Shown here: positions 35,806 to 44,025 of the stretch, one piece after another | Layout: every line of letters starts with the position of its first letter | Position numbering within the stretch: the first letter of the stretch is position 1 | Origin: Streptomyces davaonensis JCM 4913 | Lineage (GTDB): Bacteria > Actinomycetota > Actinomycetes > Streptomycetales > Streptomycetaceae | Length of the DNA stretch: 64,000 bases | Assembly: GCF_000349325.1 (NCBI RefSeq) | Contig: NC_020504.1 | Location: 7,226,053-7,290,052 of the forward strand | Reading direction: 5' to 3' | Notes under the pieces: model-generated | What the model was told of the DNA's origin: nothing | What the model saw: only the letters and a program-made list of their open reading frames with translations | The model's database searches: none | Made by a program: the position numbers and the translations under genes

Positions 35806-37527
35806 ATGTCGGCGCAATTCGGCAGGAGGCTGTACAAGGGTGCGGCCACCGCCGCCGTGGCCGCGCTCGCGGTCGCGGCGCTGTCCGGCTCCCAGGCTCC
35901 CGGAGTGACGGCCGACGACCAGGGCAGACGGACCACCTCCGACACCACGCCCTCCCCGGACGCCCTCGCGGACGACAGCGCGACCGGCAACTCGCCGTAC
36001 TACACGGACCTGCCGCCCCTCGACAGCCCCAAGCCCTCGCCCAGCGCGGGCGGGACGGGCGGCACCGGCACCGACTCCGAGTCCGGCATACCCGCGACCG
36101 TGCTGGACGCCTACAAGCAGGCCGCCGCCTCGCTCCAGGAGTCCAAGCCCGGCTGCAACCTGCCCTGGGAACTGCTCGCCGCCATCGGCCATGTCGAGTC
36201 GGGCCACGCCCGCGGCGGCCGGGTCAACGCCGACGGCACCACCACCTCCCCGATCCTCGGCCCCCAGCTCAACGGCAACGGCTTCGCCAGCATCAGCGAC
36301 ACCGACAACGGCGCCTACGACGGGGACAGCTCCTACGACCGTGCCGTGGGGCCGATGCAGTTCATCCCGTCCACCTGGGAGTGGGCGGGCCGCGACGGCA
36401 ACGGCGACGGCGAGAAGGACCCCAACAACGTCTACGACGCCGCGCTCGCCGCGGGCGGCTATCTGTGCCGCTTCGGCTGGGACCTGTCCGACCCGTCCGA
36501 CCTCAAGAGCGCGATCCTCAGCTACAACAACTCCACGGACTACCTGAACACGGTCCTGGCGTGGCTGGAGCACTATCGCAAGGGCGTCGACGAGATCCCC
36601 GACGGCACCGGCACGATCCCCGACGACCGCAGCGACGACGGCAGCGGCGCCAACGTCCAGCCGTCGCCCCCCGCCTCGCAGTCGCCGAGCACTCCGCCCA
36701 GCACGCCCCCGTCCACGCCGCCGAGCACGCCGCCTTCGACGCCCCCGCCCAGCACGCCTCCGTCCACGACCCCGCCGACGCCCACCGACACGGTGCACCA
36801 CCTGGAGGACGCCGACACCGCCCTGCTCAAGGCGATGGCGGGCGACGCGTTCGGCGAGCGGATCAGCACCCGGGCCGAGACCTCGGCCGGCAAGGCCGTC
36901 GCCAAGGTGCGCATCCGCTTCACGATCGTCGGCGACACCGACGCGGTCTTCACCGGCGGCGAGAAGTACGCCACCGCCCTCACCAACAGCAGCGGCACCG
37001 CCGTGGCGCCCGCGCTCCAGGCGGGCGAGGAGACCGGCGACTTCATCGTCCGGACCACCGTCGTGGGCCGCTCGATCCCCGGCCTCGACTACACGGCCAC
37101 CGTCACCGAGCGCGCCGCCGACACCCTCGCCCGCACCGGCGAGGAGGCGCTGACCTGCGTGCCGGGCGGCGAGTTCGCCGACCAGGTGGAGGTGAAGGCC
37201 ACCTACAAGGGCGCCGTCGCCGACAAGGTCGCGGCCACCGCCACCCTGATCAAGTCCGCCGAGGACCCGACCGCCAACGACAAGGGCCCCTACTTCAAGG
37301 ACGCCGAGGGCAAGCCCGTACGCACCCTCACCGGCCTGAAGACGGACGCCGACGGCCTGCTCAAGCTGCCGAAGCTGTACGCCGACGACACCACCGGCAC
37401 CTTCCTGCTCCGCATCAACACCGCGGGCGGCGCGACCCTGACGGTCGAACTGACCGTGGCCGCGGCCGAGTCGACCACACCGGACACCACGGAGTCACCC
37501 TCGCCGTCCGCGAGCCCCAGCGCGTAG
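35806..37527 (+). CDS. Secreted lytic murein transglycosylase with Pro-rich linker and C-terminal beta domains
   Basis: A 573-residue exported protein. A signal peptide (hydrophobic about 13-29) is followed by a Ser/Thr/Pro-rich spacer. An MltB/SLT-type domain covers about 95-250, with catalytic Glu131 in AAIGHVESGH, then VGPMQFIPSTWEW and YDAALAAGGYLC. A linker of seven STPPS-like repeats (near 290-325) leads to about 240 residues of beta-rich sequence, probably two Ig-like wall- or substrate-binding domains, and a Ser/Pro tail. It cleaves peptidoglycan during growth or germination. It starts at ATG 35806 after GGGAGGGG. No c-di-AMP riboswitch is visible upstream. Confidence 0.9.
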   Translation: MSAQFGRRLYKGAATAAVAALAVAALSGSQAPGVTADDQGRRTTSDTTPSPDALADDSATGNSPYYTDLPPLDSPKPSPSAGGTGGTGTDSESGIPATVLDAYKQAAASLQESKPGCNLPWELLAAIGHVESGHARGGRVNADGTTTSPILGPQLNGNGFASISDTDNGAYDGDSSYDRAVGPMQFIPSTWEWAGRDGNGDGEKDPNNVYDAALAAGGYLCRFGWDLSDPSDLKSAILSYNNSTDYLNTVLAWLEHYRKGVDEIPDGTGTIPDDRSDDGSGANVQPSPPASQSPSTPPSTPPSTPPSTPPSTPPPSTPPSTTPPTPTDTVHHLEDADTALLKAMAGDAFGERISTRAETSAGKAVAKVRIRFTIVGDTDAVFTGGEKYATALTNSSGTAVAPALQAGEETGDFIVRTTVVGRSIPGLDYTATVTERAADTLARTGEEALTCVPGGEFADQVEVKATYKGAVADKVAATATLIKSAEDPTANDKGPYFKDAEGKPVRTLTGLKTDADGLLKLPKLYADDTTGTFLLRINTAGGATLTVELTVAAAESTTPDTTESPSPSASPSA

Positions 37528-37668
37528 ACCCCTTTGCCACGACGACGGCGGCGCCCTCCCCAGCGGAGCGCGCCGCCGTCGTCGTGCACGACGTGTTCTC
37601 ATCTCGCCCGCCCGTTGCTACGGTGCCGGACCTGACGACCTATCAGCTCCGGTCCGTGGGGAGGCACC

Positions 37669-37803
37669 GTGCGCGCCCTGATCGCCGCAGCCACCGGTCT
37701 CGCCGTCGCGCTCGCCCTGGTGTTCACCCTCACCGCGCTGGGCACGCCGACCGGCGAGACCTCCCCGAAGCCGATGCTGACCACGGTGCCCGCACACCCG
37801 TAA
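37669..37803 (+). CDS. 44-residue membrane microprotein (SPW_0924-like)
   Basis: A short gene with GTG start at 37669, ribosome-binding GGGGAGG four bases upstream and TAA stop at 37801. The product has a single hydrophobic helix (LIAAATGLAVALALVFTLTAL) and a polar tail ending KPMLTTVPAHP. It matches the SPW_0924 small-protein family as I remember it, usually found in Streptomyces directly before a DUF3068 gene, as here (21 bases). Codon use is normal for the genome. Function unknown; probably a membrane partner of the DUF3068 protein. Confidence 0.75.
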   Translation: MRALIAAATGLAVALALVFTLTALGTPTGETSPKPMLTTVPAHP

Positions 37804-37824
37804 CCGCCCGGGAGGGAGGCCGAG

Positions 37825-38817
37825 ATGCGCCGCAAGGCCAGTCTGATCCTGCTCGCCTTCGCCGTGTTCTTCGCCGCGCTGTCCCCGATGCTGCGCTGGT
37901 ACGCCTTCCCGCGCCTGGCCAAGATCCCCGCGAACCAGTACCAGGACATGGTCCTGGAGGCCAAGGACGCCACCCTTCTCGACTACGGCACGATGAAGGC
38001 GCGCAAGGTCTCCAAGGTCACCATCGTGCAGACCCTCAAGGGCAACGTGGAGGCCTCGGAGAAGATCGAGAAGACGGCCGGCCGGGACGTCGTGGTCTGG
38101 GACGGCCTGTCCTATGTCGAGGGCCCCGACGGCGAGATGGTCTCCCAGATCCCCGAGCGCTACATCTTCGACGCCCACACCCAGGAACCCGTGCACGCCA
38201 CCGGCGAAACGGTCGACGGCGACTCCGTGCGCCGCGAGGGCATCGAGTTCAAGTGGCCGTTCCTGACGGAGAAGCGGTCCTACGAGTACTTCGACGCCCA
38301 GACCCGCACCTCCGCGCCGATCCACTACAAGGGCACCGAGAACTTCCGCGGCGTCGAGGTCTACTACTTCGAGCAGACCATCCCGTGGACGAAGGTGCCC
38401 TACCCCAAGAAGTTGCCCGTCGACGGCGTCTCCGCGAAGTCCCTCGCCGAGACCGGCACCACCCGCTGGTACACCACCGTCCGCAAGTTCTGGGTCGAAC
38501 CCCTCACCGGCGCCCCCGTCTACGGCGAGGAGATCCACAAGGAGGAACTGCGCGGCGGCACGCTCCTCGGGGACCGAGACAAGGTCACCGCGTTCGCCGG
38601 GCACGTGAAGATGCGCGAGGACTACATCGACCACACCGTCGACCTGGTCAAGTCCAACCGCACCCTGGTCCTGATGATGACGTCGTACCTCCCCTGGGGC
38701 TTCCTGACCCTGGGCATCCTCCTGCTCTCCCTCGCCCTCTGGCTGGAGGCCCGCAACCGCCGCCCGGCGGACCCGGAACCCGCTCCGGACAGCGCACGGG
38801 AACCGGTCAACGCCTGA
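37825..38817 (+). CDS. DUF3068 (PorA-family) membrane-anchored protein
   Basis: A 330-residue protein with an N-terminal hydrophobic segment (ASLILLAFAVFFAALSPML) and a C-terminal one (LPWGFLTLGILLLSLALWLEA). Between them is a roughly 250-residue extracytoplasmic beta-rich domain of the DUF3068 family. The mycobacterial and corynebacterial members are surface proteins called PorA-like, but Streptomyces has no outer membrane, so pore function is unlikely. It starts at ATG 37825 after GGGAGGGAGG, in an operon with the preceding microprotein. Confidence 0.88.
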   Translation: MRRKASLILLAFAVFFAALSPMLRWYAFPRLAKIPANQYQDMVLEAKDATLLDYGTMKARKVSKVTIVQTLKGNVEASEKIEKTAGRDVVVWDGLSYVEGPDGEMVSQIPERYIFDAHTQEPVHATGETVDGDSVRREGIEFKWPFLTEKRSYEYFDAQTRTSAPIHYKGTENFRGVEVYYFEQTIPWTKVPYPKKLPVDGVSAKSLAETGTTRWYTTVRKFWVEPLTGAPVYGEEIHKEELRGGTLLGDRDKVTAFAGHVKMREDYIDHTVDLVKSNRTLVLMMTSYLPWGFLTLGILLLSLALWLEARNRRPADPEPAPDSAREPVNA

Positions 38818-38882
38818 GCGCGACGCCCGAGTTGTACGATCCCGCATGACTGGCGCACGCAGCATCGGGGGAGGCCGCCGTC

Positions 38883-39740
38883 ATGGCCAAGGTCGTCGTC
38901 GTACACGGCATCGGGAAGCAGTACCTGGGACCGCACACCCTGCACGGGGGAGTGGCGCCGGCGCTGCTGGACGGCATGAGGGCGGCGGCCGCGCCGGAGT
39001 TGAAGCCCGAGGACATCGAAGTGGCCTTCTACGGCCACTGGTTCCGTCCCCCCGGCGCGAAGAGCGACGACTACGCCTGGACGCACCGCGATGTGACCGA
39101 GGGCTTGGAAACCGAGCTGCTGATGGCGTGGTGGCAGGAGGCGGCCCGCACAGCCCCCGACCGGGTCCCGCCACCAATCCCGATGACCGGGACGACGACG
39201 AAGGCCACGACCCCGCAGACCGTGCAACGCGCCCTGCACGCGATCAGCCGACTCCTCCCGTCCCGCTTCACCGACCGCTTCCTCATCGGCATCCTCAAAC
39301 AGGTCCGCCGCTACCTCACCGAGGACGAGACCCGTGACCGTGTCCAGCGCAGCGTCGCGGAGGTGGTCACCGACGACACCCGGGTCCTGGTCGCCCACTC
39401 CCTCGGCAGCGTCATCGCCTACGAGGCCCTGTGCGCGCACCCCGAGTGGCCGGTGCGCGCCCTGGTGACCCTCGGCTCCCCGCTCGGCATCCCCGGCCTG
39501 GTCCTGGACCGCCTGCGCCCCAGCGCGACCTGGCCGCCCGTCCTGCGCGAGTGGACGAACATCTGCGACCGGGCGGACGTAGTGGCCCTCACCAAGGAAC
39601 TGGCCCCGCTCTTCAAGGGGGCTGACGGCCGGACCGTGACCGACGTACTGATCGACAACGGCAGCCACGCCCACGACATCGTCCCCCACCTCACGGCCGC
39701 GCCGACCGGAGCGGCCGTAGCAGCCGGACTCCAGCCATGA
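38883..39740 (+). CDS. Alpha/beta-hydrolase (lipase/esterase-like), first gene of the caspase-STAND operon
   Basis: A 285-residue cytoplasmic serine hydrolase. The oxyanion-hole HGIG at 8-11, nucleophile elbow AHSLGS (Ser173), Asp near 232 and His264 (SHAHD) make a full triad. Long helical inserts (50-150) form a cap. The start is ATG 38883 with GGGGGAGG upstream; its TGA overlaps the ATG of the caspase gene. Alpha/beta-hydrolases of this kind appear in bacterial conflict systems as effector or effector-associated proteins that attack lipids. It could be the lethal effector or a substrate of the caspase. It has no signal peptide. Confidence 0.88.
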   Translation: MAKVVVVHGIGKQYLGPHTLHGGVAPALLDGMRAAAAPELKPEDIEVAFYGHWFRPPGAKSDDYAWTHRDVTEGLETELLMAWWQEAARTAPDRVPPPIPMTGTTTKATTPQTVQRALHAISRLLPSRFTDRFLIGILKQVRRYLTEDETRDRVQRSVAEVVTDDTRVLVAHSLGSVIAYEALCAHPEWPVRALVTLGSPLGIPGLVLDRLRPSATWPPVLREWTNICDRADVVALTKELAPLFKGADGRTVTDVLIDNGSHAHDIVPHLTAAPTGAAVAAGLQP

Positions 39741-40201
39741 CCCGCCGTACCGTCGTCGTCAGCGGCACCGACGCCTACGACCACGAACTGCCCCCGCTGC
39801 CCCGCGCGGCACCGGACATGGACACGGTTGCCGAGGTGTTCCGCACCCTCGGGTACGAGGACGGCGACCGCCTCCACAACCCCACCGCCGACGGCCTCAG
39901 ACGCGGCCTCGCCGACTGGGCCCGCCGCGCGGACCGCAGCGAGGACGTAGTCGTCCTCTACTACACCGGTCACGGCGAACGCGACGACAAGGGCCACTTC
40001 CTGATGTGCCGCGACAGCGAGTCCGGCCAACTGCGCAGCTCCGCCGTCGAGTCCGAGCGGATCGTGGAGATCCTCGCGGAGAACGGCCTGACGAGAATCC
40101 TCCTGATCCTCGATACGTGTTACGCCGGTCAGGGCGCCGTGGACGCGCTGCGGGCCCTCGCCGGGAGCCTGGCCTCGCCCGCGGTGGACGCGGGCCGATG
40201 A
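39737..40201 (+). CDS. Caspase-like protease, p20-type large-subunit half (peptidase C14)
   Basis: A 154-residue caspase-fold protein: VVVSGTDAYDHELPPLP begins strand 1. The catalytic His79 lies in LYYTGHGE and Cys128 in LILDTCYAGQG. The acidic/basic loop after His (RDDKGHFLMCRDS) is that of bacterial caspases and metacaspases. It stops about 25 residues after the catalytic cysteine, before the small-subunit strands. Those seem to be encoded at the start of the next gene, whose ATG overlaps this stop (ATGA). Its start overlaps the hydrolase gene the same way. It is probably activated by assembly with the STAND protein. Confidence 0.9.
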   Translation: MTRRTVVVSGTDAYDHELPPLPRAAPDMDTVAEVFRTLGYEDGDRLHNPTADGLRRGLADWARRADRSEDVVVLYYTGHGERDDKGHFLMCRDSESGQLRSSAVESERIVEILAENGLTRILLILDTCYAGQGAVDALRALAGSLASPAVDAGR

Positions 40202-43200
40202 CGGACTTCTCGTACATCGCGGCGGCGAGACCCCAGGACCTGGCGACGGACGGGGCGTTCGCCGGAGCCCTGCAAGAGGCGGTTGCGGACCCCCTCCTGG
40301 GCGGCCCGCACCAACGCCACCTCCACCTGAGCGACATCGTCCAGCACATCAACCGCACCCTGCGCACGCGGGGCGAGTTCCAGAAGGCCGTCCACGGCAC
40401 CCTGATCGCGGACGGCGAGACCCCCTTCTTCCCCAACCCCCGCTACACACCAGGCACTCCGGCCGGCCTGGACCTCGCGGAGCAGCGCGTGTGGCTGCTG
40501 AGCAGCGAGGCGCGACGACGCCAGGAGGAACGGGTCAGCCACTTCGACCCACGGGGCCGGGGCAGCGACGCCCCGTCTGGCACGGCGTCGTACTTCACGG
40601 GCCGTACGGCGGTGCTGGGCGAGCTGACGGCTTGGTTGGACGACGATTCGGCGGAGCTGGGGCGCAGTGTGCTCGTCACCGGCGGCGCGGGAGTGGGCAA
40701 GTCGTCGCTGCTGGGGCGGCTGTTGCTGCTGGCGGACCGGGAGGCACGGGAGTCACTGGACGACGGGGACCCGTTGGTGCCTGTGCCCGTGTCGGGCATC
40801 GATACCGCGATCCACGCCCGGCACAAACTGCTGGACGACATCGTGGCCGGGGTCGCCGACGCGGCGGGCGTGCCGGGTGCCGGGCGGCGCGAACTGCTGG
40901 CGGCACTCGGCGAGCGCACGGAACGGCTGGTCGTCCTCGTGGACGCCCTGGACGAGGCGGGCACGGCCGGGGCGGACGAGGAACCGCAGGCCATCGCCCG
41001 CTCCTTTCTGCGCGAACTGGCCGAAGTGCCCTGCGTACGGCTGTTGGTGGGCGCCCGCCCGCATGTGGCGGACGCGTTGGGCCCGTCCTTCACGCGGATC
41101 GATCTGGCGGACCCGCGCTGGCTGGGCCCCGGCGATATCGAACGGTACGCGCGCAAGCTGCTGCTGGCGCCGGACGGGGAGGGTTCGAGCGGACCGTACA
41201 CGGAGGAGTCGGCGGCTCCGGTGGCGGCGGCGGTGTCGGCGCGGGCGGGCGACAACTACCTGTGCGCCCGCCTGATCGCCCGCCCCCTGGCGCGGAGGCC
41301 GCATCCCCTGAACACGGGAGTCGAGGGCTGGGAGAGCCAACTCCCCTCCCTCACGCAGCAGATCGCCCGCCCAGGCGTCGAGGCCGCCTTCAGCTGGGCC
41401 CTGCGCGAACGCATGCCCCGCCAGGAGGAACGGGCCCGCGCCCTGCTCACGCCACTGGCCTTCGCCGAGGGCCAGGGCGTGCCCGCGACGGGGGTGTGGC
41501 AGGCGATGGCCTCGGCGGTGCTGGGCGCCCCGGTCGGCCCCGAGGACATCAGGCGGGCGCTGTCGGCGGACGGCGAACTGATCGAGCTGATCGTGGAGGA
41601 CACGGACGCGGCGGGGCGGTCGGTGTACCGGCTGTACCACGAGTCCTTCGCGGACGCGCTGCGCGAACAGGCGGCGGCGGGTACGGGGGAGCGGGTCGCG
41701 GGGGCGCTGCTGGCGTTGGTGCCGGTGGACGCGGAGACGGGGGTGCGGGACTGGGCGCTCGCGGATCCCTATCTGAGGGCCCACGCGGCCACGCACGCGG
41801 CGACAGCGGGGTTACTGGACGAACTGGTCCTGGATCCGCAGTTCTTGCTGACGGCGGAGCCGATCGCGCTGCGGCGGGCGCTGCCGGTGGTCGCCCGCGA
41901 CGATTCCGTCGCGGCCCGGGCGGCGTATCTGCGGTGTGCGCCGATTCTCGCGTCGGAGCGGTTGGGGGAGGGAGACCGGGTCGCCCAACTCCACATGTCG
42001 GCACTTCAGGAGAGCGCGGAGTCCCTGGCCGCGGCGATCCGGTCCCGGTTCCCCGAACGCCCGTGGGAGGTGCTGTGGTCGCACTCGGCGTCGGCGCCCT
42101 ATCGGGCGTTGGGGGACTCCGAGGCAGTGGTGGAAGACCTCGCGGTGGTGACCTGGCAAGGGCGGGAGGTGATCGTCACGCTGGAGGCCGACAGTCGGAT
42201 ACGGGTGTGGGATCCCGCCACCGGCGAGGGGCTCAGCGAGCTCATGTCGCCGACGGGCGGCAGCGTGCGCAGTGTCTCGGCCTGCGGCGAGACCGATCAG
42301 CCGTGGCTCCTGATGACCACGCGGACGGGGAAGTCTCCGGGGCTCACCGTCTCGGTGATCGACATGTCGACGGGGCTGCCGCTGGGCCCGGAGCTGCCGA
42401 CCAAGGCCCTGGCCCCTGAATCCGTGGCCGCGGCCGAACTCGACGGTACCTGTGTCGTCGCTGTCGGCGAGCCCGGCGAGGTGCGGATTCTGGACGCTCG
42501 CACGGGATGGGAGCTGACCCGGGTCGACGGACTGGCGGAACCGAGGCCCGGCGGCAGCATTCATGTGGCGCTCGGCATGGGGGAGAGATACATGGTCCTG
42601 GCCGCAGCGGTGGGGGCTGCGTGGCAGGACACCTCATGGTGGAGGCGACACGACGCGCAGGTGCGCACTTGGCACCTCGACCCTCGGCAGAGCTGGTATG
42701 TCGTGAACCAGGGCGGATGCGCGGCGCGGGGCAATACGGTACAGGCCCTGGCCGTGCTGCAAGGCGAGGTTCATGTTGCGACCTCCCGCGGGTATCGGAT
42801 GTTCGCCTCTCACCGTGAGAGGGGACTGCACCACAAGACCGTCACCGAGTGGTTCCTTCCCGGGACCGACCTCGGACTGGGCTTCTTCACCTTGGGAGGC
42901 GAGACGCGCTGCGTGCGGGGCGCCGAGACCTTCGTGCGGGTGGACGCCTGGGGCCAGCGCCACGAGCTTCCGACCGGGGGAAAGATCAAGGCAGCGGCGG
43001 TGGTTCAGGCCGGCACCGCGGCACCGGAACTGGTGACGGCCGGGAACGGGCCCGGCATCCGGGTGTGGGACATGCGCCCACGCGGGTGGAACGAGACGCC
43101 TTCCTACCCGACGTATCGAGGACTTGGCGAGCAATGCGTCGCCGCCGAGTTCGATGGGCAACGGGTGCTGGCAACCGGAAGGGCAGATATCGCCCTCTAT

Positions 43201-44025
43201 CATCCGCGCACGGGGGAACGGCTGCGCGAGTTGGGCGTCGTCACAGCGTGGCTGGGGCGTTCCGCCGACGTCGACCTGCCACTCGTGGTGTACGACGCGG
43301 TGGGCGGGGCGCTCTCACGACGTAACGCATGGGTGCTCGACAGGTCCGACGTGCGAGCCGTACCGGTCGACGGGCGGAGGATGGCTGTTCTGTCCAATGT
43401 GACCGTCGTCCGCCTGGGCGAGCGGAGGATGCTGGCCGGGACACAGAATGCCCTGAAGGAAGTGGTGATGCTGTGGGACCTCACCGGTAAGAAGATCCAG
43501 AGCTGGTTCGTCGACGCACCCGCAGACATGAGACTTCGTACCGTCGAGGCCGGTGGCACTCTCTGGCTCGGCGTCAACTCTTACCGCCGCAGCGGTGGTG
43601 GCGCCAAGGAAGTCCGAATCTACCGCTTCCCGGAGGATCAGCCCGCGCCCGACGGCACTGTCGCGATCATGGGTGGAGCCCACGCGTTCGACCTGGGCCG
43701 GTGGCAGGGGAGAGCGTCGATCGCGTACCCCAGCCGGGAGGCACATGCTGTGCTCATTCATGACCTCGCTGACTCCTGTGGAGTCGAGCAATGGGAACTC
43801 CCGCCCGGTGCGGATGTCGTCGACCTCGTTTTCGCCGGCTCCCGGGACCTCCTCGCCGCCGCCACCGCCGACGAGCGTCTCCTCTTCTTTGTGCCGGGTT
43901 CCCCCCACCCCATCGCCACCGTTCATGTGGGAGCCGATATCTGGTCAGTCGCCCCCGTAGACGACCAGGTCATCGGCGTAGCCACCGCCAACGCCCTCTT
44001 CGCCCTTCAGCTCCCGCCCCCCTGA
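40198..44025 (+). CDS. STAND-type NTPase with N-terminal caspase p10-like part and C-terminal beta-propeller-like region
   Basis: 1275 residues. Residues 1-90 resemble the small-subunit half of a caspase fold (YIAAARPQDLATDGAFAGAL, then PFFPNPRY). YFTGR at 132-136 starts the NTPase: Walker A GGAGVGKSS at 162-170, Walker B LVVLVDALDE at 244-253, then LLVGARP. A helical region to about 630 and a WD-like propeller to the end (IRVWDPATGEGL, VRILDARTGWEL, IRVWDMRPRG) follow. Such proteins sense a ligand with the propeller, oligomerise with ATP and activate an effector. Leu539 is a TTA codon. The 3' end overlaps hrpB by 19 bp on the other strand. Confidence 0.88.
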   Translation: MTDFSYIAAARPQDLATDGAFAGALQEAVADPLLGGPHQRHLHLSDIVQHINRTLRTRGEFQKAVHGTLIADGETPFFPNPRYTPGTPAGLDLAEQRVWLLSSEARRRQEERVSHFDPRGRGSDAPSGTASYFTGRTAVLGELTAWLDDDSAELGRSVLVTGGAGVGKSSLLGRLLLLADREARESLDDGDPLVPVPVSGIDTAIHARHKLLDDIVAGVADAAGVPGAGRRELLAALGERTERLVVLVDALDEAGTAGADEEPQAIARSFLRELAEVPCVRLLVGARPHVADALGPSFTRIDLADPRWLGPGDIERYARKLLLAPDGEGSSGPYTEESAAPVAAAVSARAGDNYLCARLIARPLARRPHPLNTGVEGWESQLPSLTQQIARPGVEAAFSWALRERMPRQEERARALLTPLAFAEGQGVPATGVWQAMASAVLGAPVGPEDIRRALSADGELIELIVEDTDAAGRSVYRLYHESFADALREQAAAGTGERVAGALLALVPVDAETGVRDWALADPYLRAHAATHAATAGLLDELVLDPQFLLTAEPIALRRALPVVARDDSVAARAAYLRCAPILASERLGEGDRVAQLHMSALQESAESLAAAIRSRFPERPWEVLWSHSASAPYRALGDSEAVVEDLAVVTWQGREVIVTLEADSRIRVWDPATGEGLSELMSPTGGSVRSVSACGETDQPWLLMTTRTGKSPGLTVSVIDMSTGLPLGPELPTKALAPESVAAAELDGTCVVAVGEPGEVRILDARTGWELTRVDGLAEPRPGGSIHVALGMGERYMVLAAAVGAAWQDTSWWRRHDAQVRTWHLDPRQSWYVVNQGGCAARGNTVQALAVLQGEVHVATSRGYRMFASHRERGLHHKTVTEWFLPGTDLGLGFFTLGGETRCVRGAETFVRVDAWGQRHELPTGGKIKAAAVVQAGTAAPELVTAGNGPGIRVWDMRPRGWNETPSYPTYRGLGEQCVAAEFDGQRVLATGRADIALYHPRTGERLRELGVVTAWLGRSADVDLPLVVYDAVGGALSRRNAWVLDRSDVRAVPVDGRRMAVLSNVTVVRLGERRMLAGTQNALKEVVMLWDLTGKKIQSWFVDAPADMRLRTVEAGGTLWLGVNSYRRSGGGAKEVRIYRFPEDQPAPDGTVAIMGGAHAFDLGRWQGRASIAYPSREAHAVLIHDLADSCGVEQWELPPGADVVDLVFAGSRDLLAAATADERLLFFVPGSPHPIATVHVGADIWSVAPVDDQVIGVATANALFALQLPPP

